A DNA stretch of 64,000 nt from the NCBI RefSeq assembly GCF_016086655.4, contig NC_052131.2, positions 12,507,940 to 12,571,939 on the forward strand. The letters run 5' to 3'. Below the pieces are notes generated by a model. It was not told the DNA's origin, made no database searches, and saw only the letters and a list, made by a program, of their open reading frames with translations. This DNA comes from Lepeophtheirus salmonis (taxonomy: Eukaryota; Arthropoda; Copepoda; Siphonostomatoida; Caligidae). The first letter of the stretch is position 1, and every line of letters begins with the position of its first letter. A program made the position numbers and the translations under genes. Positions 36,535 to 47,539 of this stretch are shown here, in pieces.

Positions 36535-36945
36535 TTCAACCTTTTCTACAAAAAGAGAAATAATAAAAGCCCAAAAGTAATTTTACCCATTACTTCACAT
36601 TTTCCTTATTTACTGGTAGGGAGTTGTTCATAACTTTACCTGAGCTGATTCCACTTCAATAAATCAATGTTTGGAACACTCAAAAAAAGAAATAAGTTGT
36701 TGCAAACTTATATTTACTGTAACTCGTAACCTTTCTTTGAAATAGAGACAGAAAAAAGGTTAAAAAGCAGTTGGTAGTTTGTTCATTCTTAATAACAGTT
36801 GTAGCACCATTCTTCATTTAAAAAAAGGGAGCTGTTCCATCTTGAAGATAGTTTATTAGAGTTTAACCAATCAACAATTCAGAACATCAATAGGAGAAAT
36901 ATAAAAATCTATATCTGATCAATAAAAAGTACATAGAAGTTGTTG
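36535..36945 (+). repeat. Dispersed repeat family B, two units in a row
   Basis: Unit one (36535-36690): 'aaaagcccaaaagtaatttt', then 'gggagttgttcataacttta', 'gagctgattccacttcaata'. Unit two (36715-36945): 'aactcgtaacctttctttga', 'agcagttggtagtttgttca', 'gggagctgttccatcttgaa', 'aaccaatcaacaattcagaa', 'atcaataggagaaatataaa'. The same words recur at 52130-52690, 59440-59645 and, on the minus strand, at 62380-62675. No coding frame is seen. Confidence 0.65.
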
Positions 36946-38160
36946 ATGTGTGTTTCTTTAATACTGATGTGTTACAGACAACTATTTTACGTCTGTTGTG
37001 ATGATAATAATTCATTGGTTGAATTGTATTACATAGTTGATGCTCAAAGATTGTACAATTTTTACTTTTCTGGTAAACATTTCTTTGAGAGACAAAATAT
37101 ATGGTAACAAAGATCAGTATATTACCAAGTATTCCTTGTTTACTAATAAATTTATATTTTATTAATATCTTTCAGGTTACCAATATATATTTTATTTTAT
37201 TTTTTTCACTAAGGACGATTTCAACAATTTTTACACTTCTAGCTATTAAATGACAAGAATTATAATAAGTTAATTATAAAGTTACAACAACTACCAAATC
37301 ACAGCCTTGTACCACATAATAAACTAGTATTTTTTAAATTGAGTATGTCAAAGGGTATTTGATCCCTTTTCGATTCTGTTAGTTTCCCCACTGATAAATA
37401 TTTTCTATGTGATCGAAGTCAGAAGACTGGCTCCATTACAATTGCTTCTTTTAAATGCACTCCTTTGTTGTCATGGCCGTATAATTTGGTACATTATCTT
37501 CCTTCGATGTGATAAAATCTTCATTTCCCTTTAAAAGTTAAACATTCCCAAAAAATAATGTAAATGTTTTTTTGTTTTTTTTTCACTCCGTATTTTCCTC
37601 TTTCAAACAGTTTTTTTTATATTGTGATAATGTTAAAGTAAAATCTACTATTAAAATTATAGACTGTTTTTTACATATTTTCTCCACTCTATAAATATTT
37701 AATTAGTAATTATAATGGTTAAAATACTCTTAGTATTTTTTTTGCTTTAAACAACAATTATAAATACGTTGGCACATATAAATTTTGCTTTCAGTACATA
37801 ATGTTGGTTATATAACAAACAAACGATAGTATCCATGTACCAGCTGCTGGTAGATATATTATGTACTTTTATAGTAATTTCGTGTATATTTTTCTCCCTT
37901 ACACATGGATATTAGATCGTTTTTTTATTCTTATATGTTTTTTACACGTATGTGTGGGCGATGTCGGGGAGTACTAAGAAAGAAAAATGTAATAAAAAAA
38001 AAAGTTCACTGAGGAGTATCAAAATGGTCGTTGAATCAATAGATGGCTATAATTATTAAAGGTTTGCTTTGTACAAATAAACAGGTTCAGTATGTAAAGG
38101 TCTTTATGATTTCTCTGGTGGACTTGATGTAACAGGTACTGCGTAGTATTGAAACTCATT
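36946..38160. other. AT-rich stretch without recognisable gene
   Basis: Nothing recognisable on either strand. Confidence 0.5.
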
Positions 38161-38164
38161 TTAA

Positions 38165-38940
38165 ATGCGATTTTTCTTTTTTGGTTGGGTCTTAAATATT
38201 TTTTTCTAGACAGATTTGGACCGATATTTCAGCTCAAACCACGATCTATGACCGTTAACAAAATTTAATAGTTTTTAAATCGTGAACCGATTTTTTTTTG
38301 GTCTCAATATGTGACATATAAATGCAAAAGCAGACTGTAATTATTTTTATGAAATCAATAGTTTAAATATATATATATATATTTAATATTCGTTAAGGTG
38401 GAAACCGCGGATTTTAACTGTGACCAAAATTCAATAGAAGTGAACAGTCTCAAGTACTAAAATAAAATGGTTTTGAATAAAAATATGAAGTTATTGTGCA
38501 TATTCAATTGATAATTCATGGATAGAATCGGTCTAGACTAAATTTTAAACCAGACCGTGTTTTTGTAACACTGATTGCAACCAAATTTTTCTTGGGGACC
38601 GATCTCATAAAAACAAAAATGTACAGCGTATTTTGCTTTGTTGTGTTAGTCGAATTAGAATTAGCTTTATGTAGTCGTGAACAATTTACAACGAGTATGT
38701 TACAATAATTGCATAGTAGGAAGAGTTGTCTAACTACGACGGGATTTTGGCCTTTTATGTATGTCTCTTTTATAATGAAAAGTTGTCAGATACAAAAAAA
38801 AAGTAACAATATTTTCTACACAGACCGAACTTATCTTTGATACCGATCCAGCCCGAATTTCTTAAAGAACCGAATTAGATTAGTGCATTAAAAATCATAA
38901 CGATTCTATGATTTTCAGAGAGAGTCCCAACATTAGTAAT
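38165..38940 (+). repeat. Copy of dispersed repeat family C (GACCGA-rich)
   Basis: Contains 'gatttggaccgatatttcag', 'cgtgaaccgatttttttttg', 'tagaatcggtctagac', 'cttggggaccgatctcataa', 'cagaccgaacttatc', 'taccgatccagcccgaattt' and 'aaagaaccgaattagatta'. The order agrees with 1185-1670. This copy is longer (about 770 bp), with AT-rich filler including a TA microsatellite near 38369-38383. No coding frame. Confidence 0.6.
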
Positions 38941-39775
38941 TACATACATTTTAGAATACATACAAATATTCTATTTAGTTTATAAATACAACCATAGAGA
39001 TAAATTATGTAGTATTGCAAATAATGAAACTTTTTTAAGGACATGTCTCTTCTATTAATTATATTGTACAGTATGTCACAGTCGGGCAATTTTATTATGT
39101 AAAAAAATTAGTTAATTACTTTTTTAATAATAGTAAACATATTTTTTTATTCTAATAAATTAAACTACATCTGGGTTGTGTCATCATAACAGCAGGTAAT
39201 AATTTTTTATTCTCTCTATATTTTTAAAGGAAATATATGCGTTAACTAAGAAATATTCAGTGACGAAGATGACAAAATAAAAGGAGACAAATAAATTATT
39301 TTTCTTCATTTTGTCCTCTCTTTGTCTTTTCTAGTGGGGTGAGGGGAACTCAACGCAATCGAGCGTTAGCCAGCTAAAGTATACCGACCTATAGAGAGGG
39401 GATTTAATGATATCACTAAAAAATGATATCTTTATTAAAAACGCTGAATAAAAAAACATCTAACTTGAGCTTTTTACTTAATCTAAGGTTAGCAAAAAAC
39501 TACTAGTTGTATGATGGTAACAATTGGATACCGAATATAAAAAATAAGAGTCAAGTAATGCCCAAATAACGCTGACATATAGCTGTAAAACGCCCTACAA
39601 TCATGCTAGCGCATAGCTGACATTTATTTGCGCTCCACTAGCATATACAACTAGTTATATTAGAACGATAAATTTGCTGGGATACCAATAATTTTTTACA
39701 AGGGTTTTTTTTCTGTAATACCTACAATTGTAGAAAATATGACATACACCTATAATAAAAAATAATAACCTAAAA
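38941..39775. other. AT-rich stretch with a small spaced inverted repeat
   Basis: No gene. ACTAGTTGTATG near 39502-39513 has an inverted partner CATATACAACTAGT at 39642-39654 (12 of 13 positions), about 130 bases away. Between them lie 'gctgacatatagctgt' and 'gcgcatagctgacat', which share 'gctgacat/atagctg' words. Confidence 0.4.
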
Positions 39776-39779
39776 TTAA

Positions 39780-39985
39780 AATGGCAATACTGACAATCTG
39801 AGGAATTTTTTGGAGGTGAGAAGTTTAGTTGTTATGAGGTTTCAATAGATTAGCTACAAGCAGCTGATAGATGAAGAAAACGAATACAAATCGATGATTA
39901 ATTCTACTCTGAGTCTAACAAGGACTTACGCCTAGAATTCTCCAACAAATCAACATTGTGGCTGTTTGTCTTTTGCACATGTGTG
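39780..39985 (-). repeat. Dispersed repeat family A copy, minus strand
   Basis: On the minus strand: 'gtaagtccttgttagactca', 'gagtagaattaatcatcgat', 'tattgaaacctcataacaac', 'taaacttctcacctcc', 'aaaattcctcagattgtcag', 'tattgccat'. The block order is the same as at 20035-20330 with a shortened middle. Confidence 0.65.
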
Positions 39986-41210
39986 ATTACTTTATAGTTA
40001 GTATGTTATCTTTATAACAGCTTTGGAACGTACAAACACTACAAAAAGGATTGCCCATCCGATGTCATATTTTTTACAACTCCAATAAATGGATGTTAAT
40101 ATTGGTATATTGCTGTGAGGGTAAATTAAAAAAAAAAAAGTAAAAATTGGTAGGAGCAAAATATGAATGCTCAAATCAATTATTCCTCCCTATTTTGAAA
40201 AGTATAACGTATCAGCAAGCAAGAAGCACTAAAGTTAAAAGCCATCTTTGTCAAAAGATATTTCTTGGCTCGAAGTTACCCCATTTTTATGAAATTTTTT
40301 CAGGTGTGGTTTTTACACTCTTAACAATTTAGGTATTGTTCGCACTCCTATACCTAGGTCTTAGGGTACGCTTCAGCTATAGCGATGATTTCTTCAAGTA
40401 TAAGCTACAAACCCCATTTATTATCTAGCGTGGGGAAGAGGATATCACTACGACTATATATCCACTCAAGCAAACAGAATTGTTTTTCTGCATTATTTAA
40501 AGCTTTAGTTCAACACAAAGGTAGGTATAAAAGATAGCGATGAAAGACGCCTACTAACTTGAGCAGATTCTTTATTGTATTAGTATATTTTTTTCACACA
40601 AAATGTCACTTTATATGATGTTACTTTATCATCTTTTATTATTTTCCCTCATGACTTATGCAACTTTTTCTTCCTTTCATGTTATTATATCAGTTGAAGA
40701 AAGAGTGAATTCATGGGGAAGTTGCAGAGTGGTAGTAATAGAGTAATATTCAAGTAAATTCGGCGCCCTTACCGGACAAAAAAGTTATTGCGTAGTCAAC
40801 TATATTTGGACAAAAGTTGATCACCTTGTCTTCGTTTCACCACTTGGTTTATTGCTTTAGTGCAACCCGGTCATTATGTAAGATATATTGAACCTAAATT
40901 TGGCAAAGTAAAGGATATTTTTGACAAATTATTACAATCAATTTGCATACATGGATCTATTTTGATTAGTTATTCTTTTTTCATCCTAAAAGAAATAATG
41001 ATTATGGAGTTCGCGTCGTGTTGTTGGTACCTACCCATGACGCTCAATATTTGTAGTTCATTAATGCGCCTATGAATACTTAACTATGTATAAGCTATAT
41101 AGAGATTTTTTACTTAAAGACTTATTTGAGTATGGTTAGAAAAATAAGAACACCATCGCACAACAATATGGAAACTATGGTTTATCTCCCATTTTCTTGG
41201 AATTTTTTGT
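39986..41210. other. AT-rich stretch without recognisable gene
   Basis: Open frames at 40147-40332 and 40860-41075 lack motifs. Nothing else is seen. Confidence 0.45.
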
Positions 41211-41214
41211 GATT

Positions 41215-41932
41215 TTACATCTTTGAAGCTTTGAAATTTATATTAACGACTTAGTAGATAATTTTTCAGAAGATAGTCTTATACGCAGATGATATGAAAA
41301 TCATATGTTCTGATTTAAAGTCTGTCGACGATGTCTATACCAAATTTATTAACTGGAGTCTAACTTAGAGAATGCTTATAAATATTAAGAAATGTGTCCT
41401 GCTTCCTTTATCCAAAAAATAGTTGATCCACCCAAACCTTTAGGTGGTAGATTATTACTTGGACTTAGGAATCTACATCTCTCGTGATTTGAAAAACCAA
41501 TTTTTAAGTAAAGAGAATTAATTAACCTATCTCCCCCAACCTGGATACTAAATAAAGGCTATCTGTTCCACAAAACAAGCCTTTCCACTCAAAACACCAT
41601 TTACCTACCAAAACCAAAGATTAACATTTTAAACATTGTTTCTATTACAGATCTATTATTCTTTGGAACAAAATAACTTTTTGCTTTCGCCAGGGAAGTG
41701 AGCCTGACCTCAAGCGATTTTTAGAAAATTGTTTTTTTGTGTGACACTTGTTTTTGTTTTTTTCCTCTGCACTTCTAACTTTTTTTATGTTCTTGTCTTA
41801 TATATATTTTAATATTTGTATTATAAATGCATCACTATTATTAAGAACAATAATTTTTATATTTTATAAAATAAGTCGACCTTTATAGGCTTTTTTTATC
41901 GCCACCGCTGGTCGAAATAAATAAAGACATAA
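41215..41932 (+). mobile_element. 3' end of a second LINE (reverse transcriptase C-terminal part)
   Basis: The plus strand reads FEIYINDLVDNFSE, a frameshift, then VLYADDMKIICSDLKSVDDV (YADD catalytic motif at 41282-41293) and YTKFINWSLT, a stop, RMLINIKKCVLLPLSKK. It continues LGIYISRDLKNQF and, near 41650-41730, IILWNKITFCFRQGSEPDLK, RFLENCFF, which resembles the usual end of CR1/jockey-type LINE proteins. A 3' untranslated stretch ends in 'cgctggtcgaaataaataaa' near 41930. The upstream two thirds of the element are missing, as is usual for 5'-truncated LINE insertions. Clade is uncertain, but it differs from the LINE at 21.5-25.0 kb. Confidence 0.8.
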
Positions 41933-41939
41933 CCTTGCT

Positions 41940-42815
41940 GGCGGAGGTAATGAAGAAAAAAGAGAGGCATACATATTCTAATAATAACCTGCGGATCAGG
42001 TTGTCTATTTTACAATTATACATACCCCAGCTTCTCAAAAAAAAAAAAAAAAAAATTAGCTAGTTTATTAAATTTTTTTTTTTTTTTTTTTTGCAGGTCG
42101 AATGGGACTATGTAATTCCCAAAAATAGTACTGACAGTGTCTAAAAAACTTACCCATGCAGTATTATTGATAATATCAAAATGAAGAAAAATATCATTTA
42201 TGAGTTACACCAGCATTACATTAAGTTTTTCTTTAAAATATAAAAATAAATGGTTAAATTTAACAGTATTAATTATTTATGGAACTTGGTTATTTCCTTG
42301 GATCCCGAAATTTAAAAAACCATTTCCCGTGATTCCACTCAACAACCATTTCCCGGGAAATGAGAAAACAAAACAGACACCTACATTTGTACAACCCAAA
42401 AATCAAAAGAACTTGATGATTTTATAAATACGAATAAACGATTAATAAAATGTGTTTGTACATATTTTAAATGGATGTGGGATGAATTTATTTATGCAAA
42501 TTATTTATCTTATTGAAAAAAAAAAAAAAACTACTTATGAAATTCCTCAAGTTTGCCTTATAATATTTTTAAACTTAGTTCAAAGAGGCGTAAAAGAGGA
42601 ATCAACCTAAGATTAGATAATTAGAATATTGAGTCAGTCGGAGTTTTTGAGCATTGAATCAAGTCGAGTTTAAGCTCGAGTAAAGGGATTGGGAAAAAAA
42701 AAATTAATTTATCAAATCTAAGTTAAAGAATTTAGTCAGTTTGGCTACCTTAATAGATAGATAATCCATTAATTATAATTAATCAAATAGTTTTAGAAGA
42801 TATTTATTTGAGTGT
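41940..42815. repeat. AT-rich stretch with A19/T20 foldback and a 16-bp palindrome
   Basis: A19 at 42037-42055 faces T20 at 42073-42092 with 17 bases between, a potential hairpin. CATTTCCCGGGAAATG at 42347-42362 is a perfect palindrome, preceded at 42321 by a direct repeat of 'accatttcccg'. The open frame across it (42200-42427) has no motif. No gene is recognised. Confidence 0.5.
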
Positions 42816-42817
42816 AT

Positions 42818-42955
42818 GGAAAGTTCACTGCGTTTTGTTCACTCTGGAAAGTTCATCTCCCTCTTTATTACCATAAGACAAGTTCATCACAAAGTAAATT
42901 TATTGCGAGGAAAGTTCATATAAAGACAATTTCATCCCGAGGAAAATTAATCCGA
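42818..42955 (+). repeat. Short-period imperfect array of GGAAAGTTCATC-like words
   Basis: Successive variants: ggaaagttcactgcg, ttttgttcactct, ggaaagttcatctcc, gacaagttcatcac, gaggaaagttcata, agacaatttcatcccg, aggaaaattaatccg. Spacing is 13-31 bases. Similar arrays with different words occur at 55041-55090, 56900-56992 and 61612-61665. Confidence 0.5.
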
Positions 42956-42965
42956 AATAATATAC

Positions 42966-43500
42966 CGGGGGGGTAATTTAAATCTGAACCCTTACTAATT
43001 CAATAATTAATGAAAGTTGAGGGATTGATATTAATTCATATTTCGATATATTCAAGCATAAACAATTGGTTACAAAACAAAACAAACCAGCACTTTCAGA
43101 TTTGTTACAAGTCGAGAAAGTTACATTTAATTGTGATTGACGAATTCCTATTCCCACACTCCAAGCAGTTGGTCGTCTTCAGGAACACCGTCTACGCCGT
43201 CAGCAAGTCCAAAACGTTGGATAGAAAGAAGGGCTCTGTCAAAGAGGCCAAACTGGACCAGAAGAAGTTAAAGAAAACAGCCCAGCCCAATCCCCTCAAG
43301 TCCATGAGTGCGCATGCTAGAGATCTATGTGTTTCACACTAGAATGTCCAGAGAGCTATCAAAAAGGTTTGTGGAAAGAGTCTTGTCAGGGTGCAAAGAC
43401 CACTTTTGAGACCACCCGTGAAAAGGTATCGATCTTCTCCTTGCAAGACCCTTTTGATTGAATTTTTGGAGTTCTTTTGAACTCTTTTTTGAAACTTTAA
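42966..43500 (+). mobile_element. maT-like transposase 5' part, family shared with 15.4 and 56 kb
   Basis: The leader aligns with 15424 onward ('aatttaaatctgaac', 'attaattcatatttcgatat', 'cataaacaatt'). The coding part reads SKQLVVFRNTVYAVSKSKTL, DRKKGSVKEAKLDQKKLKKT, AQPNPLKSMSAHARDLCVSH (helix-turn-helix domain). It then gives a stop, RAIKKVCGKSLVRVQRPLL, and in the next part KTLLIEFLEFF, near where the first catalytic Asp motif would follow. Similarity ends near 43490. The stretch 43440-43490 also aligns with the minus strand of 55900-55975. No right end was found, so the element is 3'-truncated. Confidence 0.8.
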
Positions 43501-43790
43501 AACAGAAATTTGATCAATCAATAATATACCTATTATCCTAGTACATAAGTAGCCAGTTAAAATAAGAACTTCTGCTGAACGAAACACTTTGTGTAACCAA
43601 AAACCATCGAAATTATTGGTATTGAGAAGTACACCAAATATTCCAATCAATTGTAGATTTAATATTTCCGAATGTATTTATTAGGATATAATTTGTAATG
43701 AGTATGTCACTTTGAATACTGTACTTAATTTCTTTCTTAGTGAAGTCCAATGAGCTCGGATATGATAGACATAAAAAAAAAAGTCAATTT
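43501..43790. other. AT-rich spacer
   Basis: Nothing recognisable between two oppositely oriented maT-like fragments. Confidence 0.4.
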
Positions 43791-43794
43791 AAAA

Positions 43795-44040
43795 TAGATA
43801 CATGAACATTATTCGTAAACTTGGTCGGGATTGGTGGCAACGAAAGTCTCTAAGTAGGGCAAGAAGGCAGTACACACATGGAGATATAAATAAGGATCAT
43901 CTTCTTCCATTCCTTAATCATGAAGGAATTTAGTTCATCAATGCTGTGGTGGTAGACTCGGCAGGTTTTGGACTCCACGATGCTGTTGTTCAGCTGGTTG
44001 AGTTCAGGGCTCTAGGGTTTTTAATTGGTCGTTCTGATAT
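43795..44040 (-). mobile_element. maT-like transposase C-terminal fragment
   Basis: The minus strand reads ELNQLNNSIVESKTCRVYHH, SIDELNSFMIKEWKKM, then after a frameshift YLYLHVCTAFLPYLETFVAT, NPDQVYE. The first part corresponds to DLNPLDxSIWG-VESK (third catalytic Asp region, here with the Asp changed to Asn in NQLNN). The last part is the usual C-terminus (R-RLE-FVAT-GGQVYE). The upstream transposase is absent. The plus-strand open frame at 43946-44158 is a shadow of this. Confidence 0.7.
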
Positions 44041-44735
44041 CCCTACTGTGAGCTTAAGCTCTCTATGTAGATGTTTCAATAAGTCTTATAGTCTATCAAA
44101 TAGAGTGTTTTCATGTGACGTCAGATTGTTGATTTTCAGTACAAATTATTTTGATTGAATTAAAATGTCACTGTTTATCACTGGTATCAAGTAGTATTTA
44201 TGGTTAAGTATTTTATACATTGAATGGAATAAAAATATCAACTATGAGCCACTAAAATGGTGTTTCCTATAATTATGTTGCAATTTATGACGTCATTGAT
44301 AACATTTTATAGTTCCTATTCATGTTTTGGATCCGACAAGATAACCTGCGGACCTGAAAAAGTAACTTGAATAAATAAAAGAACTTCTTTTTTTGCTTGA
44401 TATTAGAAAATCATGTAGGTTTTTAGAAGAACGTTAACAACCTTCGGAATAGAAATAAAATATATTATATTTGTACATTGTAAACACTTGTTTTCTTTTC
44501 AAAATATAGATCCGCGTTGAATAATGTCCTGTTCAGACCTAATATTTATATATTAGTTTTGAATAAAAATGGCAACCAAATTTTATCTAACAAATAAATT
44601 ATTTTGTCCAAAATATTTAATTATACATAGCATATACATAAATAGGTAGTAACCAGCATAATATATGGGTCATTAATCGAGAAATTTTCAAGAGGAAACG
44701 GATTTGATTCAAAATTGGTACTGAACAGGACTTAA
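44041..44735. repeat. AT-rich stretch with TGACGTCA sites and spaced inverted repeat
   Basis: TGACGTCA lies at 44116-44123 and 44288-44295. The first sits in 'ttttcatgtgacgtcag', which has an exact 17-base inverted match at 13690-13706. The second sits in 44250-44312, which aligns with 54571-54633 (aaatggtgt, ataattatgttgcaatttat, acgtca, aacattttatag). GTCCTGTTCAGACC at 44526-44539 has an inverted partner near 44717-44731 (one base inserted). No gene. Confidence 0.4.
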
Positions 44736-47225
44736 TATCAAACACTTTCCCATACGATATTTTACATCTAAAAATATGTGACAATACCCCTGAAAGCATT
44801 TGTTTTGTCACACTTTGGGCTTAGTGTCAGATATGTACCTAAATAAAAAAGAAATTTAATTATGTCGGTGAGATTTTCAATGAAAACCTTACTTCGAGCC
44901 TCAAAAAATAGAGTTCTTAAAAACCTGGAAGTTAGATTGGGTCGAAAGATGTTATTTATTTATTTTTTTATAAGGGGATGGGGAAATCGACAGATTCGAA
45001 GATTATAGTTCATTGAATCTACAAAAACAAAAATATGAGATCAATAAATAACAAATGGGAATCTATGGGCCCAATGGCTTTTGCTAAGGGAATTTTGCAT
45101 GCCATAAATTGTAAAAGGCTCGACTTTTCCATGCATTCTTTATTCCAATTTTTCGATTAGACTCATCAATTCCTATGGTTTTGATAACAAAAAAAGAGAA
45201 GAAAAAGTTGAATTTATGCAGATTTATATTTCATGATTCTTCTATGCACAGTATTTTACGTAGTAAAAAATTGGTATCTGAGAGAACGTTGACTATAAGT
45301 GTATATTTATTATATCAGAATTTTTTATGTCCAGATTTAATTATATTACATGTTCTCACAGTCGAGTATTTCCTTAGCTAAATGAATATTTAGTTTTAAT
45401 TTTATTAATGTATCCATAACCCTTCAACACCCACTATGTTAATGCGATGTTCCAATTTTCTGATATTTTGAAATTATATTCCCCACACCTTTTTAAGAAC
45501 AAAAATGTTTTGGTTTTATTGAAAATCTGTCCAAATCTAAAATTTCTTATCTATTTTTAAATCAACAATCGTTAAATTGTGGTAAAAAAATTGAGAAATT
45601 CTCAAATTTTAAAATAACTGACTGATGGTTCTTGCTGATATTATTTTAAAATAAAATGAACGATTTTTTCATAAAGCAACACCTCTAAAATTTGATAAAT
45701 TACAGGTGGTAATCACTTTTTTGGTGAGGTAACAAGTTTTGGAACACTGAAATATCATCATTAAGAAATTGGTATTTTTCTATTAAATGATGTATTGATT
45801 TTATATTTGCAATTGCAACAATGAATGTTTTGAACCAAATATTTGTTTAACTGCTGAAATCGAGAATTCCTCATATATAAAATATAATACGTATGACGTT
45901 TGGTATGAGTTTGTAAACAAACCTGTAGCATGAAATTACGTTGTTTAGAAGAGGATTCTCGACTGAAATCGAGAATTGCAAATTTTATATCAAAATCACG
46001 TCGTATTTGAGCAACTCTTTTATTTTAGGATAGTATTTGAAATCCTAAAACTTTTTCTTTTATATATTATACATATATATTTATACCTATGTACAAATTT
46101 ATTTTAATTTATCTTTTCTTAATTATACAAAACAAAATTTCCTTCTTACACTACATACATGTAAATTTTAATATATATAAAAAAATTTTATGCACAATCT
46201 AAGCTGGTCAGGGAGTCCTGGAATGTTTAAATTCATAAAGCATGCTCGCTATTTATATTATACTAAAATTAATATCCTCTGGATGGGGGGAGAATAAAGA
46301 TAAAACGAAATATATTTGTTTTTAATGTATTTCTATATCTTTCATGCAATGTCATTGACTCTTTATAGCTTCAGTATGCTTTTATTTTAAGAAAAAATGT
46401 TCCTGGGTCAATTTTCAATTGTACTGTAAAAAATTGTCTCTCCACTAGTGTTTTTGCCATAAATATTTCCAATGGGTAAATTATTTTTTATACATTTACC
46501 GTCATTTTTAATCGGATGCATTTCATAAGTTCCCTCCTAAAAACACTAATAATACAAAAGAAGCAAAAAAAAAAATACAGAAGATACGAAATAAGTGTTA
46601 TATTTTCATAGTTAAAATTTGGTTTTATTAGACTAATTACATAAGTATTCGGAAATTGTTGTTTTTTAATATAGTTATTTAAAATATTTTTTAAAAAATC
46701 AATGTATAGTCAACGTTTCATCTTAAAAATATCAGTTTTTTTATCAAGATTATAATGCACAATGTACACCAACTAATTGATCTGTCGTGAACCATCTTAC
46801 ACCATTTTGTAGCTTAATATTTTTTCGTATCAGTAGTTTGAGCAATATTCTACCTACTAAAATATTAAAACTTCAACAATTGAATATGACAAAAGGCACA
46901 ATATTTATTAAATAACAAAAAAAAGCTCAACCAACCCGGATAATCCATTAATATTATCTTAAATTTTTAACTGTTTGTATCATATAAAATATTTGAACAA
47001 ATATCGACATTTTTAAGAATGTTGATATGCAGATATTCGATATTTTGCTTGATGTATTGGGTTTCGATCCGATATATTCACCCACGTCTATTTGGTACGT
47101 AGTACCATGGATAGTAGTTGTACCCAAAATGAAATATTGGATCCGTAACAAGCTTTTTGATGTCTTTTAAATATTAACCATATAAAGATGACACTTATAA
47201 ACCATTAAAAAAAAAGTTTATAGTG
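44736..47225. other. Long AT-rich stretch without recognisable gene
   Basis: Open frames at 45175-45381 and 46954-47151 lack motifs. I see no element or RNA here. Confidence 0.45.
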
Positions 47226-47228
47226 TTC

Positions 47229-47539
47229 AAAGTTAATAGAAATACAAAGTTAGACCATCATGTAATTGAGCTGGCTAGAACTTTTAATCTGATGTATTGT
47301 ACCGAGTGTTGGCCAAGAAAGGCGGATTTTGAGAAAACACGCAACCACTTATAGTCCATGACATCACTATAGCTAGAATTTTCAATTTAATCTATTGTAC
47401 CGACTGCTGGGAAAGAAAAACAGATTTTGACAAAACACACAACCATTCATCTACTATGACGTCAATATTTAAAGCGTGGTGGAAGTCAAACATCAGTTGT
47501 ACACACGTTATGGTATAACCTTGTATTTCTATTAACCTT
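47229..47539. repeat. Inverted-repeat-bounded element with internal duplication
   Basis: The left arm 47229-47263 (starting aaagttaatagaaatacaaa) and the right arm 47505-47539 are inverted copies, matching at about 30 of 35 positions. Between them two direct repeats of about 95 bases, period 98, start at 47270 and 47371. They share 'gctagaa', 'tattgtaccga', 'cagattttga/cggattttga', 'aaaacac-caacca' and 'ctatgac-tca'. The second unit carries TGACGTCA (47457-47464), while the first has TGACATCA. The 311-bp size and structure suggest a MITE or foldback element; no coding frame. The open frame 47392-47610 (minus) is incidental. Confidence 0.65.

Noticed and set aside
42061..42096. Polypyrimidine tract followed by TTGCAG resembling a splice acceptor
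   Set aside because: It is a T homopolymer facing an A homopolymer; no exon-like frame follows.
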